Assembly: GCA_023614405.1 (NCBI GenBank)
Contig: CM042694.1
Span: 477,869,392-477,933,391 of the forward strand
Direction: 5' to 3'
DNA: 64,000 nt
From: Avena insularis
Lineage: Eukaryota; Streptophyta; Magnoliopsida; Poales; Poaceae
Part shown: in pieces, positions 19,388-31,799 of the stretch
Numbering within the stretch: the stretch's first letter is position 1
Layout: each line of letters starts with the position of its first letter
The notes under the pieces: generated by a model
Database searches by the model: none
The model's input: the letters and a program-made list of their open reading frames with translations, nothing else
Told to the model about the DNA's origin: nothing
Translations under genes and position numbers: made by a program

Positions 19388-22300
19388 TCTATCCCCCTTA
19401 TGAGAATCTCGACCCGAGATTCCAAAGGTAGGAAGAAGAAAGAGAAACAGAGTCACTTCTCAGGATAAGAGGGAAACACACTAAACAACACACAGAGTAT
19501 CTCCTGGTCAACTCATGATGGAGTGTTCTGAAACAACTCTGAGATGATGACATGAAACACATCAAGGTAACGAAGGAAATAAGGGGAGATGGTTTCAAGT
19601 TGTTAGATAACTGGTCTTCATAAGGATTGAGACCATGGAGCTTCAGAAGAGCTTAAGCTTCTGAAAAGGAAAGCTTACAATAGAAAGAACAAAACCATAG
19701 ACTTTGAGAAGTGAACCTCTACTAGACGACTTAAGTTGAGCTTCCAAGTTACAGAGATACGGATAACCAAGTTGTTGAACTACTTTTCACATGGAAGGAT
19801 CACTCTTCGTTCATCATATGGTTAGGACAGAAAGGTTATTTATGGAGAGGACTCATAAGAGTCACAAGGAACATGTAACAAGAGGAACTGATGTTTACCA
19901 GAATCATCGTCACTCTATGAACATGTTAGACAGATCGAAGGAAACCTTTTACTCATCCAGGTCTATCAAAATCTTTGCCAAAGATCATGATATAACTTTA
20001 CTCCACCAGGATGAAGAGGTAAGAAGATTCCCGATGACACGAGGAAAAAGAAACTTCATTCTCAGACTTCAATTACTTGGCATAACAAAATGCTTGCCAA
20101 CATAAAAAGGTCTGGAGGATCGACCGAGAGACATTTATCAACACTACTTTAAATGTTCTCCTTGATGTTCGAGAAAGAAAACATCAAATAAAGGTCGAAA
20201 TTCGGTTACAAAGAAAACCATAAGTACAACTCCTATAATAAAATCATAGAAGGAGCCTCATGAAGAGTGGTTGTTATTTGCTAATTCAAGAGAATTTGAC
20301 GATAGGCCTTCTGACTAGTTGTGTCAACCATTACATCAATCTTGCAAAACTTATAAATAAACCTATGTCAAAACCTTGAGGAACACCAGCCATCCTATCT
20401 GCTTGAGATTCAGATTTGGTTAGGTGGGATGATAATTCAGATTTAGCATGTCCGAATAGAAAGTGTGTAACATTTAGCACAAGGATAAAGTTACTAGATT
20501 CTCAAGACATGGACTACAGTGTTAAGCTCCAATAGACTGAGCTGAATTGCTAGACCCATGTATTAACAACTTGTCCAAAGACAACTTCTTATACATCAAG
20601 TACTTGCAATGAAACACAAGTGTCCATAAGGAAACATAGATAACTCTACTTGAATCCACGGCGACATCTTTCACCATTTGCCCGTGAATCGGAGAAGGTC
20701 ACTTCTAACATCTAGAACACATACTTCGAGATAACACGAAGAAGGCTCTTAAAAAGTTTTCCAACATTAATGCCAAAGGTTCCATATGAATCTATTCTAG
20801 CATGGATAAAATAAGGATATTGTCGATGTGCTCAACAACAAACTTATCAGGATACTGCAAGAATATGAACTCATATGTTGTATAATCAAGGCAAAGTATT
20901 GGTCAGACTAAAGGACGTGAAGATGTACTCAAGTGAAACATCACGAGTAGCAACATCATCAAGATAGTCCTTGGAACTGAGTTTGATTTGACGATCACCC
21001 AAATCAAATCAAAGGTGGGGTAAGATAACTTATCCATGAAGGAAATATTATCTTTCTTCAGCACGAATGAAAGTAGACATCCCTTTAAGATGAACTAAGT
21101 TGGATATAACTTTTGTCTTTACAACTCTCCGAGTTGTTGTTTAAGCTCAACCAACTAATTTAGGGGTATCCAGTATAGATCCTTGGAGAAAGGAGCGGTT
21201 CGAAGAACTTGCTTGCTCAAGAAGTTGACAAACACGGTCATGTGGAAACATGGCGATACTTCTAGGAAGACATCCAGAATATCACGAACCACCGATATGT
21301 CACTTATTCCGAGAGGGAACTTGCTTGGTAATGCAAGAAGACATAATCTCAGAGTTTCGGCACGAGCCTAACTCTTTGACCGAGGAGAGTGCACCAGAAT
21401 AATAGACTTGGTAGCACAGTCATCCTTTGCTTAGTGATAGGATTAACCACCATCATGCTAAGAATGACACAAATGTCCTTGTTGAGGTCCAAAGAAATAA
21501 TGATTGCTAAGAATCTCAGATGACCACATTATTACGCACACGCATCATTCTCGAACATGAAAGCTCGAAGGAAGGGTGGGTAAATATGTGTAAGAGCATC
21601 ACTTCATTAAGAAGGTCATGAAACTTAACACAACCTCTTAGTGTAAAAGGGTGTGATACACTAAGATAGAACAGATTGAAGCTAGTCAATGCCTCTTGAT
21701 CTGCGGTTTACAACACTTTGACCTGGTCCTAGATATGACGAGGTACGTGAGTTTGTTTCTCCTGACATCCCGAAATGGTTTGTCTTGACGGACCACAAGG
21801 GTGTCTTGCATCGGAAGGCGCCAATGCACAATACCACTTGGCTACCAACTAGTAGACAAAGGTTAGAAAACAACAAGGGGAAAAGGAACATGCTCAGGAA
21901 AAAATCCCGAGATGTGGATGCATAGATTATCATTCTTCCGAAAACCAATGCATAGAAGGGAGAGGTGTGGCAGAGTCACGAATATAGATGTGAGACTCAC
22001 AAGAAGTACTCTTGTCATGATCTATTTGGTTCCATTAAAGAACATCTGCCATAGCTAGTGGTAGGGGAAGTCCTTAATTGTCACGAGTTAATAGCGACAA
22101 AGAACACAAGCTTGAAGGCCAGAATTGTAGTACCGGCCATCCTGAGGTAATGTGTACACATTAACGACAGGGGTCAATGGAATGGACCTTGGGTTAAAGA
22201 TCAGCTTCATGTACGTTATTCACAGCACTTGAATCCAGCACAATCCGGGATCTTCGGTTCAAGTCCGAGGGTTAAAACCCGAGAAATAAGTAACTACTAC

Positions 22301-22825
22301 TTGAGTGACATAGCGTGCACTGCAAGATAGTAATCACGAGGTAGCTTCCAAGATGAGGAAGAACTTCTGAAGTACCCAAACTAACAAAAAGGAGGCGCAC
22401 GAGGCGAAAGGAAACCTTGAAGCCTAGAACAGAACATCGTGGAACCATCAACATAATGTTGTGGGCCCATAAGATAGAGAGATCATGATGGAAATGAATC
22501 TCTCAGCTGAAACAGAACAAAAGGAACAAGGAATTCACAACACACACAAGTCTAGAGAACTCTACACTAGGTCAACTGGCTGAGAAACAACATGCCTAGA
22601 AGGCACCTAAGCTTTGAAAGAATAGAAGAGATATCAAAACTTTTCCAAATCCAAAACAAGATAAGATGACCCAGAGTTAGAGAGAAACTGGATAAGGAGA
22701 AAAAGAAGCATACTAGAGTTTTCGCAAATAATTTTCATCTTTGAAATAGTTTTCACAGGCACTAGACTCAACATTGACCAGTAGCAAGGTTTTCCTATGG
22801 TCGGTATTGCTCTGATACCAAGAAT
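19388..22825 (-). other. internal region of element B, no recognisable genes
   Basis: About 3.4 kb with no long open frame on either strand and no RT, integrase or Gag motif that I can recognise. The longest frames (for example 19791-20105 plus and 21682-21948 minus) show no known motif. The PBS gctctgatacca at 22809-22820 (tggtatcagagc on the minus strand) matches initiator tRNA-Met. The region therefore looks like the interior of a large non-autonomous derivative, or a very decayed element. Confidence 0.6.
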
Positions 22826-25391
22826 TGTGACACCCTTGGGATCAGGGTTAAACAAATCCAGACCTTAGCCTGGCCTAAGCTTAACCTAGAGCTCGAGGAT
22901 ATCCAGTGAAGAATCGGTAACACAACAGTAACCTTGTGACACAAAACTTTTTACAGCAAGCTCATAATTGAGCGAAGAACCAAAATATTAAAAGCAGAGG
23001 TCACTGACCACAAACATCAAGCAACGGAAGGCAAATTATGCTATTAAGTATAGAAAACTTAACAAATGGCCTAAGAGGCCTGAAGCATAACGATGACGTC
23101 CCAGCCCACAGATTCCAGGCTGTCGGCCGGGAACCCCAAGCTACTCGTTGGTGTCGATGTCGTACAGAACTCATCTTCAGGTGAACACTTACTCTTGTAC
23201 AAAAGTATCAACAAAGCAAGGGTGAGTACATGGTGTACTCCGCCAGACTTGTGGCTGGTGGGGTTATTTTGCATAAAGCCATCTTTGTTTATAAAACAAG
23301 AGGGAGAAGAAGCTCGTCTAATCAGAATATTTTAAAAGGAGATAAGAGAGCGACATCTCCAAAGAATTGATCATCGTCTTGATATCCACCAAAGTAATTC
23401 TCATCTCACAACTAGGATCACCCCCTCGTACCCATAAGGAAGCATCCTTAAGCACATGTTGATCTATCAAGTTTTATGATTAGGTTAAAGTTCTTTATGA
23501 TCTTCACGTCCATTCCCAAGTCGTCCATAACCGTGGACACAACTTTTCAAAAAGATTAATACCTTGCATGGGTGTACAACTTTACCCACACGTACCAATC
23601 GACTCTTAATACCACAATGATTAGCCCTCTTCCTTGGAAGGCCGGTAGAGGGTGGTTGGACACGACCTTTACCTTGCTTTCACCGAGACCATGAGTCACG
23701 CCCTAAGGATGGTTCCGCCGTAACGGGTCAAATCCCGAAGACGGTCCCTAGAGATGTGAGGCGAGGTTGGTTTACCAGGGGCTCCATCGACCCCAAGCAA
23801 CCCTGTCCACACTTACCTACCTGTTATGATGCACCTTGACCCGCCAAATCTTTCAAAACATTTTCTATGCATATGCCGAATGGAACGCCTGAACTATGTG
23901 ACTCATGGAATCTACTAGGCAAGTTAGTTACTCATGAGGTTTTCCTAGCCCTGTGTGGATGTACGCTTGTCTTGGTTCAAGAGGCTAGAACTCGGGTCCT
24001 AGTAGTAGGAGCATGGGACTACAAAAACCACATCCCACCATGGCCTCCCATACACGCCTTAGCATGTTTAACCTTTACCACTGATCTTACCTCATCAGTA
24101 TACCTCGATCTCCTGTCATACTAGATTCTCTGCATTTGATACATCATCTAGACGAACCAGCACTGACAGCTAAGCATGGCTAAGCAAGACACGGATAAAA
24201 GCTCTAGCACTGCACACAAGCCAAACCTAGTTATGCTAGGAGCAGTGGATCAGGTAATATAAGCTCAAAGGGAGTAATCCAACAGATAGGATACTCTATC
24301 TATCGATACAAGACCATAGTATAATCGTATGCATCATGGCACGAATGAAATACTTTCGAAGTCATAGGATTGTATAATGGTGGGGCTATGCTTGCCTTGT
24401 TTGTTGATACCCAAATAAGCATATCTCCAGAAGCCTTGTACATGACTTGATTACAGTTAGTCAAGTATTGTTAGTCGGTCTTCGATGGTGTTAATCTCGG
24501 TCTCCGATCTCGATCTCGATATCGTATTCTACCGGAAAGAACCAAACACCAGAAAGAAAGGGGAAAACAATCAACACATGGCATCGATGCAATGCTCAAT
24601 CAAGGATGATGATATGGCAATTTAATTATTGTTGTAATGAAACCCTAGAGCATGCTCGACCATTTTAAACATGGTCTGAGGGTCGCAAACCCTAGAGCAG
24701 GGGAACCCTAGAACACCTATGAGGGGTTGATTTAGTTCTCTAATTAAACTTATCATTTAAGTTGCTTAACTATGCATGATTATAGTTTAAACAAATAGAT
24801 CTCATTTTTCTGAACATTTTGATATATTATACACATTTTTCTGACTTATAAATAATTAGTTATTGAATTTATAAGATTTAAACAATTTCTGGAATTAAAA
24901 AAACTGTTAAGAGGAGTTACTGCGTCAGCATGACACACGCTGACATCACCACGTCCTAACCCTATCCATTCTCACCAGGGCAGAGGCTTGCCACTATGGC
25001 TGACGGGTGGGACCTGGGCCTGCTGACCACGCTGAGCACCACATGCGCCACGTCGGTCTCATGGGAGACCACGTCGAGTGGCGGGAGACTGGGCGGCGAT
25101 CTGGGACACGCAAATGGTTCCGTTTGAACCGAAACGAGGTGGCGGACACGAAGCTAGCGGCTCCGCTACTTTATGGTCACTGGAGGGGCTTCTACGACAG
25201 CCTACTGCGATGGCCAGCAGCGGAGCACGGCGAGCTATGGCGGCAACATGCTATAGAGCAGGAAGAACGAAGGGAAAGGGTCCATGTGGACCAGAGGCTC
25301 ACCCTGAGCATGATGGTGGGGTCGGCTTGGCCGGAGGAAGTCGAGGTCGTTGGTAATGGCGGCGGAGGTGGTCATCAGGCTCGGAGAAGAT
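22826..25391 (-). repeat. right LTR of element B, first part
   Basis: It starts tgtgacaccc at 22826, beside the PBS, and is interrupted at 25391 by Tat2 (target duplication aagat, 25387-25391). No gene is supported. The open frame 25007-25513 crosses the B/Tat2 junction and is fortuitous. The last 400 bp are GC-rich. Confidence 0.72.
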
Positions 25392-26165
25392 TGTTGGGGG
25401 GATACCCCCGGGTAGGGTCACTCCGGGGTATAAAGGCCGAGTTAGCCGAGGTTCGGCAGGGTCAAAGCGGATGCTGGCCGGGTCACCTCAAGGCAGGCCG
25501 GATCACGAAGTAACCCGGACTAGGGGGGTCGCCTAACATTATCTCAGCCGACTTAAGGAGTAAGTCGGAAGTGCTTGTCTAACTTGTATGCAGGAACAGG
25601 TATAGCCGGATCTACCATGATTCGGGTCCCGTTTAGCTTCTGGGAGAAGGAAGGAATCTCGCTGGTCAAAAAGAAAGCCCGATACGCACTGCATGAGCGA
25701 AGCAGGCAAGGGAAGGACCACCGGGTCATGGCCGACAAGGGTGACGACGACCGTGTCGGCCGATGGCACCATGAGGCTCACATAGCTAAAGCATGTGTGT
25801 GGGGAAAAGCACCAGTCAGTTACCACTTTGAGAGGAGGCATATTCTTAGGAATATGCCTCCACGTGCTCTAAGCGAGACCAAACCACCTCTATATAAGGG
25901 GGGCTAGGGTTTCAGTAGAAGGGGGTTGGGTTTTTCTCTATACTGATTTGGCTAAGGTTTTAGGTGTGAACTGTGGGTGAGAGTAAGAGAGCTCCTTCTT
26001 CCTCCTCTCGCCAATACAGCTCTAGGAGCACTTGTAATCTTGAAAGGAAAGCAATACAAACTTCTGTGTGGAGAATCACTTCACTATCCCTCCCTGGATT
26101 CCCTAGCTTGTATTAGTCCCCACCTTTAGCCTATCCATGGCATCTGCCGTGACACCACCACGACA
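25392..26165 (+). repeat. 5' LTR of Tat2
   Basis: It starts tgttggggggatac and ends ...accaccacgaca. A TATA box, tatataag, is at 25891-25898. An ATG at 26137 lies inside the LTR and is in frame with the Gag frame downstream. Confidence 0.92.
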
Positions 26166-26167
26166 GT

Positions 26168-26185
26168 TGGCGCCCACCATGGGGC
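26168..26185 (+). other. primer-binding site of Tat2
   Basis: tggcgcccaccatggggc follows the LTR after two bases. The ATG at 26179, inside this site, is in frame with Gag. Tat1 has gtg at the same place. Confidence 0.82.
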
Positions 26186-28660
26186 GAGCGGCGCTAGCAG
26201 GGGTCAAGATCCGGACGGGAAACTTCATCACCACCAACGAACGCGTCGTCTCCGGGGTCGTCCAGCGCTTTGGAGCGCTGGACTTTGTCAGCGACAACGC
26301 AGGCTGCTTCGGCACGCGCCCACTTCCGCGTAACGGCCTCTTCGTCAAGCTCGGTGCGCACAAGGTCTACGTTGCTATGGACGTAATGTGCGCTCATCCG
26401 CGCCGCGTCGTCGAAGCAGGGGAACCACCCCTCACTGTGGCTCGCGGGGCGCGTATCATTCGCTCCCCGGACCATGCAGAGGTGATGATGACCACGTCGG
26501 GTGCGGGCGCAAACAAGGATCTGGCGCCAGATCCGGAGGTAACACCTAAGGCACCAAGGAAAGCTAGAGGTCCTCCACTAGAGAGGCCGTAAAATGTGCT
26601 GAGAGAGGCGATGGATAGCTTGGCAAACCCTGTAGTAGCAGCAGTAGATCCGACTCGGGCACAGGCTGAGCTGGAGGAAACTAGGCAAAAGATACTAGAA
26701 GGCGCAAAGAAAATAGCCGCTGCTCAGCAGTCGTTGAACATGACGCTGCGCGAATATGCAAAAGCAAACAAAGTTGACACGATAAAAGTAAAAGGGAGAA
26801 ATCTCATGAGTGAGATGAATAGAGAAGGTGATACTAGGATTGAGGAGTCAGAGAACTGTTTGTCCGTGGGGCTGCCAAAGTATAGTACCCCGGCAAAGAA
26901 CCTCAGAGCAGCAGATGCGGCTGCATCCGAGTTAGAGGGTCTGACGGGTGAGGCCCGTCAAAGACAACAAGATAGAGTTAACGAGCTAGTTCGGATCGCG
27001 AACAGACAGAACGAAGAGCTACTCAGAGTTAACCCGGAGAGAGCTGGAGCTTCCAAAATCGTCCATTCGGCGATGGGTAACCCGAGAAATCCGCTGGAGC
27101 CGCATCGTCTCCTCATGGTGGTCCGAGGAGAGAAGAGGTAGTAACCTCGGCCAGACGGAACAAACAGATCGTCCCGTATGACCCGACGCGGGCAGGAAAA
27201 GGAAAAGAAGCACAGAAAAATGATGATCGACAAAGTGTGAGCCGAGGTGAAGCTGGCCGAGGTAACCACGACCAAGGCAATGCCGGTCAAGGGAATGCTT
27301 CCAACGGCAATGCCGGACTGCGAAACTCGGCAGGAGCAGGACAACCGCAGCAGCGGAATATACCAAGGCAAGAGCAAAGTGCCGGCCGAGGTATGCAACA
27401 GAGAGGTGTGCCACAAGAGCAAAACCGGTACAATGACGGTGATTCGGAGATGGTGAACGCGGGGTACCCAAGACCGGACTATCATGTGATAGGGTCAAGA
27501 TTGGGAAGCAGGGATTTGATGCCGGATGACGCCAGGTTGAAACTGGATCGCTTGTATAGGTCGGAACAGATCGAATGTCAAGGTCCACCGGGTCCAGCGT
27601 GCTTTGGACCCCGGATCATGAAGGAGCCACCGGTACCCAACTTCCAGCTGCCCAGGGGCACGAAGACGTATGAAGGCAGTACCAAGCTGGAGGATTAGCT
27701 GATAAACTATGCTACGGCTATGAAAATTGCCACTGGCAACTTGAGATGGGCTGTATGGTACGTACCCCAGATGTTGGAAGGTCCGGCCAGAGTATGGTTG
27801 AACAATTTACCACCCAGAAGCATCAACTGCTGGATAGATTTTGAGGAAATGTTTATCAGCAATTTCTCAAGTACATATCAAAGGCCAAATAGGCCGCAAA
27901 CCCTAGCAATGTGCAAGCAAAGGCCCAATGAGACAGACCGTGAATTCTTGACCCGGTGGTGTACTGTGAGAAACTCGTGTGAGGGTGTCATAGAGTCACA
28001 GGCCATAGCGTGGTTTGTGCAAGGGTGCAGATATGGCAGTATTTGTGGATGAAGTTGCAAAGGAAAATGCCAATTACGTTGGCAGAGATGATCCGGATTG
28101 CCGATTCGTATGCTTTGGGTGATCCGACTCAACCTAGGCTCGCATCGAACGAGTCAAACAAGGAATACTATCAGAGGGATGGAGCCGGGTCATCTCAGAG
28201 GAATGACTACAGAGGAAAAAGAAGAGATGATAGACCGGATCATCGCTACAGTTCGTAACAAGTTGCGGCTGTGAATCAAGATCAACCCGGAGCAGGGAGC
28301 AACCAGCGCCAGAAAACTGGAGGGCAATGGACTCCAAGAAACGATGTCAAGAAAACGTGGACGCCGGAGCAAAAGAGACAGTGGCAGGAAAAAAAGATCG
28401 TCTGAGGTATACCTATGAGTCGATGTTGGACCAGCTGTGTAAGTTTCACACACCAAACCCGAGTAATCCAGCGGGTCATACGACGAGGCAATGTGAGTGG
28501 ATGCGCAAAATTGAACAAGGTGGTTCGGGGAATGCTCAGGCACCCCGGAATGGTCAGCCTCGGCAGGAGTTACCCCGACAGCAACTGCTCTCCGGAGCGA
28601 ACACGCAACAGCTAATGTTGCCTCCCCCCACCAAGATATGATAACATTGAGCAAAGGGAT
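26179..28660 (+). pseudogene. Gag of Tat2 (broken)
   Basis: In order: an N-terminal segment to a TAA at 26590; a helical segment 26596-27141 with MTLREYAKANKVDTIKVKG; a Gly/Asn/Gln-rich stretch near 27237-27420; the Retrotrans_gag core 27720-28052 (VWLNNLPPRSINCW, FEEMFISNF); and the C-terminal part 28010-28641 with the CxxH...HxxxxC knuckle (CKFH ... GHTTRQC). Breaks: TAA 26590, a 1-nt loss near 27085 relative to Tat1, TAG at 27696 where Tat1 has Trp, a frame change near 28030, TAA at 28256, and further shifts after it. Gag forms the cytoplasmic particle. The start could be 26137 (in the LTR) or 26179. Confidence 0.8.
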
Positions 28661-28663
28661 GCG

Positions 28664-29565
28664 GTGCATCAAGTGGAAAACCAACATCAGCCGAATCAGA
28701 GGAACCCCAGAAATGAGGGGAGAAATGAGTACAGGGAGCATCATCAGAGCTATTGCGTGTTCACCACTGAGGAAACCGACAGAAAAAGCCTGCAGCGTAG
28801 GCATATGGAGGTAAATGCAGTGATGCCGGCAGTGACGAGGTACATGCCTTGGTCGGACCAGGAAATCACCTGGAGCATAAAGGATCATCCCAAACTTATG
28901 CCAAGCCCTGGCTCGTATGCGTTAGTGCTGGACCCGACATTCATTGGGCCTAACATTAATGTGAGGTTCTCCAAGGTACTGATTGACAATGGTAGTAGCA
29001 TCAACATTATGTATGCGGATACAATGCGCAAGTTGGGTATCTCGGAGAACATGCTCTAGGCTACGAGGACAAATTTCCATGGTATTGTACCAGGCATTTC
29101 TTGTGACCCATAGGCAAAGTCCGGGTCGATGTATTGTTCGGCACGAGAGATAAATGCCGAACTGAGAATCTGGAGTTCAAGGTGGTCAACTTGGAAAGTG
29201 CGTATCACGCATTACTCGAAAGGCCAGCATTGAACAAGTTCATGGCAAGCTGTCACATCAGTTATCTGAAGATGAAGTTGCCTGGGCCAAATGGAGTGAT
29301 TACCATTGCAGGAGATTTCCGACGTTCCATTGAGTGTGCCTCAGCCAGGTCTAACTTAGCCGAATCGCTTGTGATCGCGCAGGAGAAAAGGAAAATTCAA
29401 GAGGTGGCAGCTTTGGCTCAGTCCGCGCAGCAGTATATGCCGGCGCTGAGTAACCCGCATGGATCTGTCTCCTTCCAAGACACGAAAGATACCAAGAAGG
29501 TTCCAGTTGATGACATGTTCCCGGAGCGCACCATAACAATTGGTGCCGGGTTAACTGATAAATAG
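28664..29565 (+). pseudogene. aspartic protease region of Tat2
   Basis: The protease site LIDNGSSINIMYAD is present near 28980, with the catalytic Asp that Tat1 has lost. The downstream ALLERPALNKFMA block matches the conserved LGRP...L region of Tat proteases, with Glu for Gly. A TAG at 29057 and a 1-nt change near 29107 split it into two frames. It ends with a TAG at 29563-29565 shared with Tat1 at 5419-5421. Confidence 0.8.
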
Positions 29566-30980
29566 GAAAGCGAGCTCGTCAGCTTCCTCCATGAGAATCG
29601 AGACATTTTTGCTTGGTCCACACAATATTTGCAAGGTGTTCCGAGGGAGTTGGCCGAGCACTCTTTGAACGTAAGACCCGGAGCAAGGCCGGTGAAGCAA
29701 CCTCTCCACCGCTTCGCCGAGGATAGGAGAAAAGTCATTGGAGACGAGATAGCTCGGTTGCTAGCGGAAGGATTTATCATGGAAGTATTGTATCCGGATT
29801 GGCTCTCTAATTCGGTGCTGGTAGAAAAGAAGAAGGATGATCCGAACGTGGCAGTGGTTTGGCGTATGTGTATCGATTACACGAACCTGAACAAGTCGTG
29901 TCCAAAAGATCCATTTCCACTGCCGAGGATAGATCAGGTCATAGACTCAACCGCGGGATGTGAACTGTTGTCATTCATTGATGCATATTCTGGTTTCCAC
30001 CAGATACCTCTGAATCCGGATGATCAAATAAAGACCGCATTTATCACCCCATACGGGGCTTATTGCTATCGCACTATGCCGTTTGGTTTACGTAATGCAG
30101 GTGCAACGTACCAAAGATGTATGCAAAAATGTTTGCACGACCAAATAGGTCAAAATGTACAAGTATATGTGGATGATGTGGTTATCAAGACCAAGGAAAG
30201 CAAAACGCTCCTTGACGACATCAGGTAGACATTCGCGAACTTGAGATGGTTCCGAATGAAGCTTAACCCGGAAAAATGTACCTTCGGTGTCCCGGCTGGA
30301 AAATTACTCGGATTTCTCGTCTCCAGACGAGGTATCGAGGTTAATCCAACTAAGATCCGGGCCATTGAAAGAATGGAGCTGCCGAAGTGTCTTAACGATG
30401 TCCAGAAGTTCACTGGGTGCCTAGCATCGTTGAGTCGGTTTGTATGTCGGTTGGGAGAAAAGGCATTGCCTCTCTACCAACTCATGAAAAAGCCGGATAA
30501 GTTCGTTTGGGCGCCACCGGCCGATGAAGCCTTTGCCCACCTAAAAAAGATGTTGGCCACTGCACCAGTGTTAGCCTCACCACTATCAAAGGAGCCAATG
30601 TTGCTCTACATAGCCGCAACCAACCGAGTTGTAAGTGCAGTGATTGTAGTAGAGCGCAATGAAGAGGGTAAGTCGGTGCAGAGGCCAGTGTATTACTTGA
30701 GCGAGGTATTATCTGCCTCAAAACAGAACTATCCGCACTTTCAAAAGGTGGCATATGGTGTCTATATGGCGGCAAAGAAGTTAAAGCATTACTTTGAGGA
30801 GCACCCCATCAAAGTAATATGTGAGGCTCCCATATCCGAGATAATGGGTAACAAGGATGCGAGTGGTCGAATCGCAAAATGGGCAATTGAACTAGCTCCT
30901 TATGCGCCACAATATGACAGAAGAGAAGCAATCAAGTCTCAGGTTGTGGCGGACTTTTTTGTAGATTGGGCCAAGGTATA
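29566..30980 (+). pseudogene. reverse transcriptase and degenerate gypsy RNase H of Tat2
   Basis: The frame is open from the shared TAG to a TAG at 30226 (CAG in Tat1) and then to 30981. RT motifs SFIDAYSGFHQIP, MPFGLRNAGATYQR and catalytic YVDD are intact. The RNase H after it reads LYIAATNRVVS and lacks the catalytic Asp, as in Tat1. The stretch ends at a TAA (CAA expected from Tat1) just after VDWAKV. With only this stop and the TAG at 30226 inside, it is the least damaged part of pol. Confidence 0.88.
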
Positions 30981-30981
30981 A

Positions 30982-31420
30982 TACGAACCACCACCGCCAG
31001 ATCCGAACTACTGGACGATGCACTTTGACGGGTCAAAAACAAAAACCGGACTAGGCGCCAGAGTTGTGCTTACCTTGCCAAAGAAGGACGAGCTAAAATA
31101 CGTGTTGCAGATCCATTTCGTGGCATCAAACAATGTCGCAGAGTATGAAGCACTTGTGCATGGGATCAAAGTGGCAAAAGAGATTGGGATATGTCGGATC
31201 ATATGCTTTGGCGACTCGGATTTGGTGGTGCAGCAAGTGTCCGGAGTGTGACGCATCGGATCCAAACATGGCCTTTGTCTGATTTCATGTGCAGAAGATA
31301 TCTGGTTACTTTGAGGGATGCGAATTTCACCATGTACCCCGGGTGGAAAACGAGGCTGCCGACATGCTATCGAAGCTCGGATCAACCCGACAGGCAATTC
31401 CACTGGGTGTAGCATTGGAA
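30982..31420 (+). pseudogene. archaeal-type RNase H of Tat2
   Basis: Acidic residues are seen in MHFDGS, AEYEAL, GDSD and ENEAADML. A shift near 31250 (SGV followed by tga) moves the frame from 31018-31251 to that of 31289-31801. The linker that follows contains the 21-bp repeats. Confidence 0.8.
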
Positions 31421-31538
31421 CACCTCAGAAAACCATCTATCAGGCCATCCCCAGGAACCGACTCGATCTATGTCTCGGAAGATACAGAATCCGGAGCTGA
31501 GCCCATGGACATTGACATGGGAGGTAGTGCGCGAAACC

Positions 31539-31601
31539 CGGGGACTGCCTCAGCAAACCCGGGGACTACCTCGCTGGACCCGGGGACTGCTCAGCGTGAT
31601 C
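31539..31601 (+). repeat. three 21-bp repeats with the PPT core
   Basis: cggggact occurs at 31539, 31560 and 31581. The encoded repeat is of the form NPGTASA / NPGTTSL / DPGTAQR. Tat1 has four copies. Confidence 0.8.
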
Positions 31602-31799
31602 CGGCTGAAGTTATGCCGGTGGATCAGATGGAAATTGATGAGGACGTGTTCCCTGCACGAGCAATACCAGCTTGGGCACGACCTATATTCCAATTCCTGA
31701 AAGATGGAACGTTACCCACTGAGGAGGTGTTATCCAGGCAAACTCAGAGGAGAGCGAAAGCATACACGATTACAATTCCGAGCTATACAAACGGAGTGT

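Noticed and set aside
19791..20105. 104-codon frame in the interior of element B
   Set aside because: Highly charged without any recognisable domain and not supported by neighbouring frames.
23867..24124. 85-codon frame in the right LTR of element B
   Set aside because: No motif and no support; it lies inside LTR sequence.
25007..25513. Open frame of 168 codons on the plus strand
   Set aside because: It crosses the junction of element B's LTR and the Tat2 LTR at 25391/25392 and has no motif, so it is fortuitous.
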